Shown piece by piece: positions 50,164 to 59,554 of a stretch of DNA of 64,000 bases; positions within the stretch are counted from its first letter, which is position 1; every line of letters starts with the position of its first letter. Location: assembly GCA_965214475.1 (NCBI GenBank), contig OZ243953.1:1488001-1552000 (forward strand). The letters are read 5' to 3'. The position numbers and the translations under genes were made by a program. The stretch is from SIRX01 sp965214475 (lineage in GTDB: Bacteria; Actinomycetota; Rubrobacteria; Rubrobacterales; Rubrobacteraceae). The notes beneath the pieces are model-generated. The model was not told the origin of the DNA. It saw only the letters and a program-made list of their open reading frames with translations, and did no database searches.

Positions 50164-50955
50164 CTACCGTCCGTTAAAGTTCGCCTCCCGCTTCTCGAAG
50201 AACGCTGTCACGCCTTCTTTGTGGTCCTCTGTGTGACCGCAGAAGGTCTGCCCTTCGGCCTCTCTCTCCAGTGTAGTCTCCAGATCGTTCTCGAAGCTGG
50301 CGTGCAGGGCTTGCTTGATCCTCCCGAGTGTCTGGGTGGGCATGGTAGCCAGATGTTCCGCGAGCGCCGCTGCTTCTTCCGATAACACCTCATCGGCCAC
50401 GACCTTGTTCACCATCCCGATGCGGTACGCTTTTTCAGCTTCTACCGCGTTACCAAGCATAGACATCTCCATCGCACGCCCGAGTCCGACGACACGTGGC
50501 AAGAAGAACGAGACTCCGGCGTCGGGCATCAGCCCGATCTTTACGAACGCTACCGAGAACTTCACGCTCTCGGCGGCGACGCGTAGGTCGCAGGCCAGAG
50601 CGAGCCCGACACCCGCCCCGTAGACCGGACCGTGCAGCGCGGCGATCACGGGCTTCTCCATTCCGGTTATTTTCGTGATAGTCTGGCTGTAGGTCTTGCG
50701 GAGGTACTCACCGAGGTCGGGCGCCTCTTCACCGTCCCGCTGCAAGTCTTCGCCCCGCAGGTCCGCCCCGGTGGAAAAGCCCCGGCCCTCGCCCCGGAGC
50801 ACCACGCAGCGGACCTCACCGTCTGCCGCTACGCTGTCCAGCGCATCGTGCAGGTCCTGATGCAATTGGCCGTTGAAGGCGTTGAGCACTTCGGGACGGT
50901 TCAAGGCGAGGGTCGCCACGCCGTTGTTTTTCTCGTAGACGAGCGTCTCGTACAT
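50164..50955 (-). CDS. enoyl-CoA hydratase/isomerase family protein
   Basis: This 263-aa crotonase-fold enzyme hydrates or isomerises an enoyl-CoA. Motifs: VATLALNRPEVLNAFNGQL near residue 15, VLRGEGRGFSTGADLRG near 57 with the oxyanion hole, and ALHGPVYGAGVGLALACDLRVAAESVKFSVAFVKIGLMPDAGVSFFLPRVVG near 108-155, with the second oxyanion glycine. It resembles PaaG-type proteins. ATG 50955 overlaps the stop region of aacS. It is the last gene of the leucine/ketone operon; its exact substrate is unknown. Confidence 0.88.
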   Translation of the reverse strand: MYETLVYEKNNGVATLALNRPEVLNAFNGQLHQDLHDALDSVAADGEVRCVVLRGEGRGFSTGADLRGEDLQRDGEEAPDLGEYLRKTYSQTITKITGMEKPVIAALHGPVYGAGVGLALACDLRVAAESVKFSVAFVKIGLMPDAGVSFFLPRVVGLGRAMEMSMLGNAVEAEKAYRIGMVNKVVADEVLSEEAAALAEHLATMPTQTLGRIKQALHASFENDLETTLEREAEGQTFCGHTEDHKEGVTAFFEKREANFNGR

Positions 50956-50956
50956 G

Positions 50957-52939
50957 CTAGATCCTTCCGGCCAACTCTTCGAAGTAGTCGAGTGAATCGG
51001 GGTTGCTGAGAGAGTCTTTGCTCGCGGCTTCGTTAGCAGGTTCACCGGCCAGGATCTTCTTTACCGGCACCTCCAGTTTCTTGCCGTTGAGGGTCTGCGG
51101 GATCTCCTCTATCTCGTAGATGTAATTCGGCACGTGGCGCGGCGAGCAGTTCTCCCGGATGCTCGTGCTGATCTCTTTTTTGAGGTCGTCGGTGAGCTCT
51201 GCGCCTTCTTCGAGGACTACGAAGAGCGGCATTACCGACTCGCCCTCTTCTTTGGGCACGTCCACGACGAGGCTTTCCTGGACCTGGGGGACGGCGGCGA
51301 CGGCCCGGTAGATTTCGGCTGTGCCCATTCTTATGCCGCCTCGGTTTATGGTGGAGTCGGAACGGCCGTAGATCACGGCGCTGCCGCGTTCGGTGATCTT
51401 GATCCAATCCCCGTGCCGCCACACGCCAGGATACATCTCGAAGTAACTCTCCTCGTACCGCTCACCACTCTCATCCCCCCACAGAAACAGCGGCATAGAA
51501 GGCATCGGTTCGGTTATGACCAGCTCACCCACATCTTCTACGACGGGCAAGCCTTCCTCGTCGAAGGCGTGGACGCTGGCCCCGAGCGACCGGCACTGTA
51601 GCTCTCCGGTGTGGACCGGCAGCAGTGGAACCCCGCCGACGAACGCCGTACAAAGGTCGGTGCCGCCACTGGTCGAGAAGAGCCACACCTCGTTCCCGAC
51701 GTGCTCGTAGACCCACTCGAAACCCTCCGGCGGAAGCGGGGATCCGGTCGAGCCTGTGGCCCGGAGCGCAGAGAGGTCGTAGCCCTTTCCGGGCTCTATG
51801 CCCGCGTCTTTGCAACCGGTCAGGTAACTGGCGCTGGTTCCGAAACAGGTCATTCCCGTCTTCTCAGCGAACTCCCAAAGAGTGTTCATATCCGGGTAAC
51901 CGGGGCTTCCGTCGTAGAGTAGCGCGGTTCCGCCGACGAGCAGGCTGCTGGCGACGACGTTCCACATCATCCAGCCCGTCGTGGTGAACCAGAAGAAAGG
52001 ATTACCTTCCCGGACGTCCATGTGCAGGCTGAGCTTCTTGAGGTGCTCCAGCAGGACGCCGCCGTGTCCATGCACCAGAGCTTTCGGTAGTCCTGTGGTG
52101 CCGGAGGAGTAGAGTACCCACAGCGGATGGTCGAACGGGACTTGTTCGAACTGAAGTTCAGTTCCCTCGTTCTCCGAGATCAACTCGTTCCATAGGACTA
52201 CGTTGTCTAGCCCGCTCGTATCCGGCTCCTCGTTCAGGTACGGGACCAGCACCGTTTTCTGGAGGCTCGGCATCTCACTCTGTAGACGCGCCACGGTCTC
52301 CGTACGGTCGAAGTCTTTTCCGCCGTAGCGGTAGCCATCTACGGTGATGAGGACCTTGGGTTCTATCTGGGCGAAGCGGTCCACGATGCTCTCGGCCCCG
52401 AAGTCCGGCGAGCAGCTCGACCACGTCGCGCCCAGGGAAGCGGTTGCGAGGAAGGCTACGAGTGCCTCCGGTGTATTCGGCATGTAGGCCACCACCCGGT
52501 CCCCACGCTCGACTCCCAGTAAGCTCAAGCCTGCAGTGAGAGCCGCCACCCGGTTGTGAAGCTCCTGCCAGGTTACCGTCCCGAGGTCCCGGACCTCTGA
52601 CTGGTGCATGATGGCCGGTTCGTCGGGCCGTGCGTTAGCGTGGCGGAAGACATGCTCGGCGTAGTTCAGCTCCGCGCCGGGGAACCACTCCGCTCTCGGC
52701 ATTTGTCGACTGACAAGCACCTCCGTGTACGGTTTCGACGCCTGTACTTCGAAATACTCCCAGATGGAGGCCCAGAACTCTTCCAGATCCGCCACCGACC
52801 ATTCCCAGAGCTCCTCGTAACTCTCGAACGAAAGTCCTTTGGTCTCCTCCAGCCACTGCATGTAATGAGCTATATTAGAGTTCTCTTTAAGCTCTTCGGA
52901 CGGTTCCCAGAGTAGGGTTCCTTCGGTAGCTTCGGTCAC
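50957..52939 (-). CDS. aacS: acetoacetate--CoA ligase (acetoacetyl-CoA synthetase)
   Basis: This 660-aa adenylate-forming enzyme converts acetoacetate to acetoacetyl-CoA. It has the N-terminal ACAS region (YEELWEWSVADLEEFWASIWEYFEVQ), the AMP-binding core YSSGTTGLPKALVHGHGGVLLEHLK near residue 265, TTGWMMWNVVASSLLVGGTALLYDG near 325 and the C-terminal domain with GRSDSTINRGGIRMGTAEIYR near 520 and LNGKKLEVPVKKI, all typical of AacS. The order MCC genes, hydratase, lyase, then aacS fits leucine breakdown: the acetoacetate made by the lyase is reactivated here. Confidence 0.93.
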   Translation of the reverse strand: MTEATEGTLLWEPSEELKENSNIAHYMQWLEETKGLSFESYEELWEWSVADLEEFWASIWEYFEVQASKPYTEVLVSRQMPRAEWFPGAELNYAEHVFRHANARPDEPAIMHQSEVRDLGTVTWQELHNRVAALTAGLSLLGVERGDRVVAYMPNTPEALVAFLATASLGATWSSCSPDFGAESIVDRFAQIEPKVLITVDGYRYGGKDFDRTETVARLQSEMPSLQKTVLVPYLNEEPDTSGLDNVVLWNELISENEGTELQFEQVPFDHPLWVLYSSGTTGLPKALVHGHGGVLLEHLKKLSLHMDVREGNPFFWFTTTGWMMWNVVASSLLVGGTALLYDGSPGYPDMNTLWEFAEKTGMTCFGTSASYLTGCKDAGIEPGKGYDLSALRATGSTGSPLPPEGFEWVYEHVGNEVWLFSTSGGTDLCTAFVGGVPLLPVHTGELQCRSLGASVHAFDEEGLPVVEDVGELVITEPMPSMPLFLWGDESGERYEESYFEMYPGVWRHGDWIKITERGSAVIYGRSDSTINRGGIRMGTAEIYRAVAAVPQVQESLVVDVPKEEGESVMPLFVVLEEGAELTDDLKKEISTSIRENCSPRHVPNYIYEIEEIPQTLNGKKLEVPVKKILAGEPANEAASKDSLSNPDSLDYFEELAGRI

Positions 52940-52998
52940 TTTCCATCACCCCTTCTTACGGGCCATCCGGCCTTCGATTTTCCAGTAGTCCTCTCGCC

Positions 52999-54975
52999 CT
53001 AAGTTTCTTCAAGTTCGACCAGCACAGCTCCGCCGGAGACGCTGTCGCCCTCTCCGTAGGGAAGCGAACTCACCACCCCATTGTGAGGAGCTGCCACCGA
53101 GTGCTCGGTCTTCATCGCCTCTAAGACAAGGATAAGCTGCCCCTCCTCGACCTCGTCGCCTTCGTTTACCAGCGCTTTCACTACCGAGCCCGGCATCGGA
53201 GCCGTGAGGCTTGCGCCGCCGGCGTCCGCCCCGCCAGAGCCTACTTCGTCCACATTTAGCGGCGATGATTTTGAGAGCCGGTAGCTCTCTCCGTTCAAAG
53301 CGATTAGGACATCTGCATCCTCTATGGCGAAGGCCCCCACAACATGCCGACCATCGAATCTGGCCTGGATCTCCCCCTCTTCCACAAAGAGCACCTCGAC
53401 GGTAGCTTCCCGTCCGTCCAGCCTCAGTTTTAGGGTTCCGGTCCCTGAACGTTCGACCTCGACCCTGTATTCCTCCTCATTCACCTGGTAGCGTAGGCTT
53501 ATGGCTCCTCCTAGGCGCCAGGGACCGCCTGCAAATGGGTCTCCTCGCCACCCGATCGCAGACCGTGAGAGGTCGCCAACCGCCGCTAGCAGGACGGCCT
53601 CTTCTGGGGGAGAAGGAGTCGGCGGAGCCTCGGTAAGTCCGTGCTCTTCGAGAAATTCGATGGTGGTCTCCCCACTCTCGAAGGAGGGATGATCCACGAT
53701 ACGGCGCAGCAATGGGAGGTTCGTCGGGACACCGAGAACCGTGTAGTCGCCGAGCGCCCTGCGGAGCCGCAAGATAGCCTTCTCGCGGTCAGCCGCGAAG
53801 ACGATGAGCTTGGCGATCATCGGGTCGTAGTGGAGCGACACTTCGTCGCCCGTTTCGACGCCGGTGTCGTTGCGTATGCCAGGACCTTCAGAGGGGGCGA
53901 AGCGCAAAAGTTCCCCACCCGCCGGTAGGCTCGTGCCCTCCTCTTCAGTGTAAATACGCACCTCTATAGCGCTGCCCCGCGGTGAAACGTCCCCTTGGGA
54001 GATCGGCAGTGCATCTCCAGCGGCAATAGCAAGCTGGAGATGCACGAGGTCCAGGCCCATTACGAGCTCCGTAACTGGATGCTCGACCTGCAAGCGTGCG
54101 TTCATCTCAAGAAAGTAAAACCCTTCCTCTGCCTCATTGAAGAGGAACTCGACAGTCCCTGCGTTACGATAGTCGGCTTCTTTAGCCAGACGCACCGCCG
54201 CAGCGCATATCTCCTCTCGCAAGTCTGGGCTCAAAGCCGATGAAGGAGCTTCCTCGACGACCTTCTGGTGTCTGCGCTGGATCGAGCACTCACGCTCGTA
54301 GAGATGTACGACGTTACCGTGATGGTCAGCTATGATCTGAACCTCAATGTGTCGCGGGTCTTCCACCAGCTTCTCGAGAAACACCGACCCTTCCCCAAAT
54401 GCGGACTCAGCCTCCCTCTTAGCACTCTGGAGGGCCTCTGCGAAGCTCTCTGGTTCGTGTACGGGCCGCATTCCACGGCCACCACCACCGGCGCTCGCCT
54501 TTATTAAGACAGGGTACCCGATCTCTTCAGCCTCTTCGGCGAGACGCTCTTCACTTTCGTCTTCACCTGAATAGCCTGGAATAGTTGGCACATCCGCGTT
54601 TCTCGCCAGCTCCTTCGCCCGGATCTTGTCTCCAACCTTCTCCATCTCCTCCGCGGGAGGCCCGACCCAGATAGCTCCAGCCTCCTCGACCGCCCGGGCC
54701 AGTTGAGCGTTCTCCGAAAGGAAACCATACCCCGGATGGACCGCTTCCGCCCCCGACTCCTCTATGACCTCCGAGATCCGTTCTAGGTTCAGATAGCTCT
54801 CGGTCGCCGGGGCCGGTCCCAAAAGATAAGCCTCGTCGGCGAGCCGGACGTGCATCGCCCCCTCGTCAGCCTCCGAGTAGATGGCGATGGTTCTTATTCC
54901 GAGCTCCTTACACGCCCGAATAATGCGCACGGCTACCTCGCCGCGGTTCGCGATCAGCAGCTTGCCAAAGCTCAC
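52999..54975 (-). CDS. mccA: acyl-CoA carboxylase alpha subunit (methylcrotonyl-CoA type): biotin carboxylase plus biotin carrier domain
   Basis: The 658-aa subunit has a biotin carboxylase domain (residues 1-450): FGKLLIANRGEVAVRIIRACKELGIRTIAIYSEAD, IKASAGGGGRGMRPV near 160 and EMNARLQVEHPVTELV near 288. A linker leads to the biotin carrier domain, which ends with EAMKTEHSVAAPHNGVVSS; the Lys of MKT carries biotin. With the carboxyltransferase at 55767 it most likely makes 3-methylglutaconyl-CoA from 3-methylcrotonyl-CoA. A propionyl- or acetyl-CoA carboxylase role is possible, but the neighbours favour leucine catabolism. ATG overlaps the hydratase stop by four bases. Confidence 0.9.
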   Translation of the reverse strand: MSFGKLLIANRGEVAVRIIRACKELGIRTIAIYSEADEGAMHVRLADEAYLLGPAPATESYLNLERISEVIEESGAEAVHPGYGFLSENAQLARAVEEAGAIWVGPPAEEMEKVGDKIRAKELARNADVPTIPGYSGEDESEERLAEEAEEIGYPVLIKASAGGGGRGMRPVHEPESFAEALQSAKREAESAFGEGSVFLEKLVEDPRHIEVQIIADHHGNVVHLYERECSIQRRHQKVVEEAPSSALSPDLREEICAAAVRLAKEADYRNAGTVEFLFNEAEEGFYFLEMNARLQVEHPVTELVMGLDLVHLQLAIAAGDALPISQGDVSPRGSAIEVRIYTEEEGTSLPAGGELLRFAPSEGPGIRNDTGVETGDEVSLHYDPMIAKLIVFAADREKAILRLRRALGDYTVLGVPTNLPLLRRIVDHPSFESGETTIEFLEEHGLTEAPPTPSPPEEAVLLAAVGDLSRSAIGWRGDPFAGGPWRLGGAISLRYQVNEEEYRVEVERSGTGTLKLRLDGREATVEVLFVEEGEIQARFDGRHVVGAFAIEDADVLIALNGESYRLSKSSPLNVDEVGSGGADAGGASLTAPMPGSVVKALVNEGDEVEEGQLILVLEAMKTEHSVAAPHNGVVSSLPYGEGDSVSGGAVLVELEET

Positions 54976-55763
54976 AACTCCATCCTCCAGGCGGGCTCGC
55001 GTTTCTCTAAAAAGGCTGCCAGACCCTCCTGCCCCTCCTCCCCCGTGCGCAGTTCCGCAATGCGCTGCGCCGTGATCTCTGTGGCTTCACCGGGTCTCGC
55101 TTCCCTGAGTTCCCGCAAAAGAGCCTTCGTAGCGACCAAAGCCTCCGGGCCGCCCGCGAGGAGCCCTTCGACCTTCTCCTGAACAGCCTCATCGAGATGT
55201 CCTTCGGCAGCTGCCTGGTGAACCAACCCGATTTCGCAGGCCCTGACCGCGCCGAAGCGCTCCCCGGTCAGGAACAAAGCCCTGGCTTGGGAATGTCCGA
55301 TCTTGCACAAGACAAACGAGGCGATGGTCGCCGGCGAGATCCCCAAACGCACCTCAGAGAAAGCGAATACGGTTCCTTCCTCTGCTACTACCACATCCGC
55401 CGCTGCCACAAGCCCGACTCCTCCCCCAATAGCCGCACCCTTGACGCGCGCAACGACCGGCTTCGGACAGCTCTCGACCGCCTCGAACATCTCTGCAAGT
55501 TCCCTGGCATCCTGCTGGTTTTCCTCATAAGAGAAGTTTGCGGTATCCCGCATGTATCCGATATCCGCCCCCGCGCAGAAGTAGTCTCCCTCGCCCGTCA
55601 GCACGATCACCCGCACATCATCGTCTTCCGCCAACTCCTTCATGGAGTCTCTGATTTCCTCGATGAGACCGGCGTTTAGGGCGTTGCGGACGTCGGAACG
55701 GGCAAACGTCACTGTGGCAACCTCATCCTCTTTCTCGATCCTGAGGTGTTCGTAGTCAGCCAT
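54972..55763 (-). CDS. liuC: enoyl-CoA hydratase, probable methylglutaconyl-CoA hydratase
   Basis: This 263-aa crotonase-fold protein has TFARSDVRNALNAGLIEEIRDSM near residue 15, VLTGEGDYFCAGADIGYMRDTA near 55 and VAARVKGAAIGGGVGLVAAADVVVAEEGTVFAFSEVRLGISPATIASFVLCKIG around 105-155. It lies directly between the carboxyltransferase and biotin subunits, which points to hydration of 3-methylglutaconyl-CoA to HMG-CoA (inferred from context). It overlaps mccA by four bases and follows mccB by three bases, so all are in one operon. Confidence 0.9.
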   Translation of the reverse strand: MADYEHLRIEKEDEVATVTFARSDVRNALNAGLIEEIRDSMKELAEDDDVRVIVLTGEGDYFCAGADIGYMRDTANFSYEENQQDARELAEMFEAVESCPKPVVARVKGAAIGGGVGLVAAADVVVAEEGTVFAFSEVRLGISPATIASFVLCKIGHSQARALFLTGERFGAVRACEIGLVHQAAAEGHLDEAVQEKVEGLLAGGPEALVATKALLRELREARPGEATEITAQRIAELRTGEEGQEGLAAFLEKREPAWRMEL

Positions 55764-55766
55764 ACA

Positions 55767-57374
55767 TCACATCCTGAAGATTCCGAAGTGCGTATCTTCG
55801 GCCGGGGCGTTGGCGGCGGCTGAGAGACCCAGAGCCAAAACCATTCGGGTGTCAACCGGGTCTATCACACCATCGTCCCAGAGCCTCGCGGTCGAGTGGT
55901 AGGGGTTACCTTCCTCTTCGTACTTCTCCAGAATCGGAGCTTTGAACTCTTCACGCTCTTCGTCCGTCAACGCTTTGTCTTCCCGGGCCAGGCTCTCCTC
56001 CCGCACGGTTAGCAGAACGTTTGCCGCCTGCTCTCCACCCATTACGCTAATGCGGGCGTTCGGCCACATCCAGAGAAAACGCGGCGAGTAGGCCCGCCCG
56101 GCCATGCCGTAGTTGCCGGCCCCGAAGGAGCCACCAAGGATCACAGTGAGCTTCGGAACGTTCGCATTGGCGACGGCCATGACGAGCTTCGCGCCGTCTT
56201 TGGCTATGCCACCTGCCTCGTACTCCCGACCGACCATGAACCCGGTTATGTTCTGCAAGAAGACGAGCGGGATACCACGTGACGAGCACATCTCTATGAA
56301 ATGCGTCCCTTTCAGGGCGCTCTCGGAGAACAAAATGCCGTTGTTGGCGAGGATGCCTACCGGATGACCCATGATCCGGGCAAAGCCGCAGACGAGCGTC
56401 TCGCCGTAGAGCGGTTTGAACTCATGCATTCGGCTCCCGTCTACGACCCGGGCGATTATCTCCCGTACGTCGTAGCCCTGACGCGGGTCGTCCGAGATGA
56501 CGCCGTAGATCTCCTCAGGCTCGTAGAGTGGCTCCTCGGGCTCCACGAAGGTCCAGGGGATATTTTTCTCCTCGTTCAGGTTCTCGACTATCTGCCTCAC
56601 GATCGCGGCCGCATGCTCGTCGTTCTCGGCCAAATGGTCGGCTACGCCCGAGGTGCGGGCGTGAACGTCTCCACCCCCCAACTCCTCAGCCGTCACCTCT
56701 TCCCCGATCGCGGCCTTCACCAGAGGCGGACCACCCAGGAAGATAGTACCCTGCTCCTTGACGATCACGACCTCGTCGCTCATCGCCGGCACGTAGGCCC
56801 CTCCCGCTGTACAGTTACCCATCACCGCCGCTATCTGGGGAATGCCTTTCGCGCTCATCCGGGCCTGGTTATAGAAGATGCGTCCGAAGTGATCCCGATC
56901 CGGAAACACCTGGTCTTGAAGCGGCAAAAATGCCCCGCCGGAATCCACCAGGTATATACACGGTAGGTAGTTCTGCTCGGCGATCTCCTGCGCCCGGAGG
57001 TGCTTCTTGACGGTCATCGGATAGTAAGTTCCGCCCTTGACCGTGGCGTCGTTGGCGACGATCATGACCTCTCTCCCCGAGACACGTCCGATTCCGGTAA
57101 CGATCCCGGCCGCCGGCACCTCACCGTCGTACATACCGTGGGCGGCGAGCGGCGAAAGCTCCAGAAAAGCGGTATCCGGGTCGAGGAGGTTTTCTATGCG
57201 GCCCCGCACCGGCAGCTTGCCGCGTTCCTTGTGCCTCTCTCGGGCCTTCTCGCTACCCCCGCGCTGGGTCTCGTTTGTCTGGCTTCGCAACTCCTCCACC
57301 AGTTCTTCGTAGGCTTCGGCGTTCTTCTTGTACTCCTCGCTATCCGGCGAGACAAAGCTCTTTATAGTGCTCAT
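55767..57374 (-). CDS. mccB: acyl-CoA carboxylase beta subunit (methylcrotonyl-CoA carboxyltransferase)
   Basis: The 535-aa subunit holds the carboxyltransferase (two crotonase-like halves) that moves CO2 from biotin to the acyl-CoA. Recognisable segments are YLVDSGGAFLPLQDQVFPDRDHFGRIFYNQARMSAKGIPQIAAVMGNCTAGGAYVPAMSDE (residues about 145-205) and the C-half FLQNITGFMVGREYEAGGIAKDGAKLVMAVANANVPKLTVILGGSFGAGNYGMAGRAYSPRFLW near 375-440, characteristic of MCC and related subunits. ATG overlaps the HMG-CoA lyase stop by four bases. Confidence 0.92.
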   Translation of the reverse strand: MSTIKSFVSPDSEEYKKNAEAYEELVEELRSQTNETQRGGSEKARERHKERGKLPVRGRIENLLDPDTAFLELSPLAAHGMYDGEVPAAGIVTGIGRVSGREVMIVANDATVKGGTYYPMTVKKHLRAQEIAEQNYLPCIYLVDSGGAFLPLQDQVFPDRDHFGRIFYNQARMSAKGIPQIAAVMGNCTAGGAYVPAMSDEVVIVKEQGTIFLGGPPLVKAAIGEEVTAEELGGGDVHARTSGVADHLAENDEHAAAIVRQIVENLNEEKNIPWTFVEPEEPLYEPEEIYGVISDDPRQGYDVREIIARVVDGSRMHEFKPLYGETLVCGFARIMGHPVGILANNGILFSESALKGTHFIEMCSSRGIPLVFLQNITGFMVGREYEAGGIAKDGAKLVMAVANANVPKLTVILGGSFGAGNYGMAGRAYSPRFLWMWPNARISVMGGEQAANVLLTVREESLAREDKALTDEEREEFKAPILEKYEEEGNPYHSTARLWDDGVIDPVDTRMVLALGLSAAANAPAEDTHFGIFRM

Positions 57375-58291
57375 AAATCCTCCGTCAGGTGTCCGCAGAT
57401 ACCGGCCTTAATTACCTGCCCCGGCAACTCCCGCTCCAACAAATTCTCGAGGAGCTGGGCGCAACCGATGAGCGCTTCCAGGTCTACGCCGGTCTCTATA
57501 CCCATCTCATGCAGCATATGCACGAGGTCCTCTGTGGAGATATTTCCGGTGGCCCCCGGGGCGTAAGGGCTCCCCCCGAGGCCGCCTACACTGGCGTCTA
57601 TGCAATCCACCCCAGCCTCGAGGGCGGCCAAGACGTTGGTGAGTCCCATCCCGCGCGTATTGTGGAAGTGCAGCCGCAGTGGGATCTCCGGGAAGCGCTC
57701 CCGGTAAGCCTCGGCAAGCTCGCATACCTGAGTCGGATAAGCCATCCCCGTAGTATCCCCGTAGGTGATCTCTTCGGCACCAAGCTCGATCAACCGTTCC
57801 GAGAGCTCTAACACCCTCTCCTTATCCACTGATCCCTCGTAAGGGCAGCCGAAGGCCACCGAGAGAACCGCGACAAACGGAGCATCAGCTTCTCGCACTA
57901 TCTCTGCTATACGAGCGGATTGCTCAAGGGAGTCGTCCACGCTCATTCGCACGTTCGATCGGTTGTAGCTCTCAGTGGCCGCGAGGAAGACCTGGATCTC
58001 ATCGGCCCCGGCCTCCACGGCCCTTTGTGCGCCCTTCTCGTTCGGTACTATCGCCGAGTAGGCTATCCCCGGCCGCCGCTCCAGGTTCGCAAACACCTCC
58101 CCCGCGTCAGCCAGAGGCGGGATTGCTTTAGGATGTACGAAAGAGGTCGTCTCGATCTCGCGCAGGCCAGCATCCGCCAAGCAGTTTATGAGCCGGAGCT
58201 TGTCCTCAGTCGAGAGGAACACGTCTTCCGCCTGCAAGCCGTCGCGCGGCCCGACTTCCTTTACCTTTACGGCATCGGGAAGGCTCTTCAC
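57371..58291 (-). CDS. mvaB: hydroxymethylglutaryl-CoA lyase
   Basis: This 306-aa TIM-barrel lyase splits HMG-CoA into acetoacetate and acetyl-CoA. The N-terminal VKEVGPRDGLQAE motif binds metal; NEKGAQRAVEAGADEIQVFLAATESYNRSNVRMSVDDSLEQ near 85-115 and HFHNTRGMGLTNVLAALEAGVDCIDASVGGLGGSPYAPGATGN near 205-240 are typical. The signature loop has Ser where characterised HMG-CoA lyases have the catalytic Cys (GLGGCPYA). The change is a single base (TGC/AGC). ATG 58291 overlaps the isovaleryl-CoA dehydrogenase stop. Whether the enzyme is still a lyase is uncertain; a related 4-carbon lyase is possible. Confidence 0.88.
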   Translation of the reverse strand: MKSLPDAVKVKEVGPRDGLQAEDVFLSTEDKLRLINCLADAGLREIETTSFVHPKAIPPLADAGEVFANLERRPGIAYSAIVPNEKGAQRAVEAGADEIQVFLAATESYNRSNVRMSVDDSLEQSARIAEIVREADAPFVAVLSVAFGCPYEGSVDKERVLELSERLIELGAEEITYGDTTGMAYPTQVCELAEAYRERFPEIPLRLHFHNTRGMGLTNVLAALEAGVDCIDASVGGLGGSPYAPGATGNISTEDLVHMLHEMGIETGVDLEALIGCAQLLENLLERELPGQVIKAGICGHLTEDL

Positions 58292-59481
58292 TGGGACACC
58301 ATCTCACCCTTCGCCTCGGAGGCGGTCTCTTCCGTCAAGAGCGAGCGGGCGATGATCTGGCGGTTGATCTCGCTGGTCCCCTCGCCGATTTCGTTGATCT
58401 TGACCTGTCGCCAATACCGCGCCACGGCGCTCGTCTCCATAAATCCCTCTCCACCCCAGATCTGCACCGCCTGATCCGCCGCGCGCTTCGCGGTCTCGCT
58501 GGCAAACACCTTCGCCATGCTCGCCTCGCACCCGAAAGGTCGCCCTTCTTCTTTGAGCCAGGCGGCTTTTAGCACCATATTGCGCGCAAGCTCAACCTCC
58601 ATAGCCATGTCTGCGAGCTTGAACTGGATAGCCTGGAACTCGGAGATGGACCGCCCGAACTGTTCACGCTCCTTCGCACGCTTTAGCGCCTCGTCGAGAC
58701 AAGCCTGGGCCAGTCCCACCGAGAGCGCGCCGACTGCGACCCTTCCGGCGTCGAGCGTCTGCAAAAACTGGTTGAATCCCTTGCCGCGCTCACCTAACAG
58801 GTTCTCCTCCAGCACCCGGCAATTCTCGAAGTAAAGAGGACGTTGATCCGAGGCCCGCCAGCCGGTCTTCTCGTAGCCGGGACCACGGGTAAAGCCGTCG
58901 GTATTCTGGGGGATGATGATGGCGGTCAACTCCGGCTTGCCGTTCTCCCGCGTCCCGGTACGGGTGATCGCCGTTACGCCGCCGGTTATGTCCGTCCCGC
59001 CGTTGGTGATCCACTTCTTGGAGCCGTTCACGGTCCACTTCCCGTCGGCGAGCTCGGCGGTAGTTTGGGTGCCGCCGGCGTCGGTGCCGGCATTCTCCTC
59101 GGTGAGGCCAAAAGCCCAAAGCTTCTCGCCGCCCCGGATCACCTCGCCGAGGAAGTGCTCTTTCTGATCTTCGGTCCCGAAAGCAGCAATCGGTGAGCAA
59201 CCCAGAGATATGTGCGCTTCCATCGTTATGCCGACGGAGGTATCCGCGCGGCAGATTTCTTCCAGCGCCAGGTTGTAGGCGACGAAGTCCCCGCCCGAGC
59301 CACCATACTCCTCGGGGATGGTCACGCCCATAAACCCGAGTTCGGCCATACTGGCGATGATGTCGTAGGGGAACTTCTGCTCGCGGTCTAGCTGTTCCGC
59401 CCGGGGTCCTATCTCTTCTTGCGCGAAGTCGCGGGCGAGATCCCTCCACCGTCGCTGCTCGTCGGTGAGATCAAAGTTCAT
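58288..59481 (-). CDS. liuA: acyl-CoA dehydrogenase, probable isovaleryl-CoA dehydrogenase
   Basis: This 397-aa FAD enzyme introduces the 2,3 double bond of an acyl-CoA. It has DEQRRWRDLARDFAQEEIGPRAEQLDREQKFP at the N-terminus, AFGLTEENAGTDAGGTQTTAELADGKWTVNGSKKWITNGGTDITGG near 115-165 and the C-terminal RAADQAVQIWGGEGFMETSAVARYWRQVKINEIGEGTSEI near 335-375, where EGTSE holds the FAD-linked region. It precedes the MCC and lyase genes, so isovaleryl-CoA is the likely substrate (context). ATG 59481 is preceded by AGGTGCAGT-like spacing. Confidence 0.92.
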   Translation of the reverse strand: MNFDLTDEQRRWRDLARDFAQEEIGPRAEQLDREQKFPYDIIASMAELGFMGVTIPEEYGGSGGDFVAYNLALEEICRADTSVGITMEAHISLGCSPIAAFGTEDQKEHFLGEVIRGGEKLWAFGLTEENAGTDAGGTQTTAELADGKWTVNGSKKWITNGGTDITGGVTAITRTGTRENGKPELTAIIIPQNTDGFTRGPGYEKTGWRASDQRPLYFENCRVLEENLLGERGKGFNQFLQTLDAGRVAVGALSVGLAQACLDEALKRAKEREQFGRSISEFQAIQFKLADMAMEVELARNMVLKAAWLKEEGRPFGCEASMAKVFASETAKRAADQAVQIWGGEGFMETSAVARYWRQVKINEIGEGTSEINRQIIARSLLTEETASEAKGEMVSQ

Positions 59482-59554
59482 CGTTACTGCACCTCTCTCA
59501 AAGCTCGTAGGGTGTCTCCCGTTGACGCGCTTCCCTTCAAAAGATCAGCTTGCC

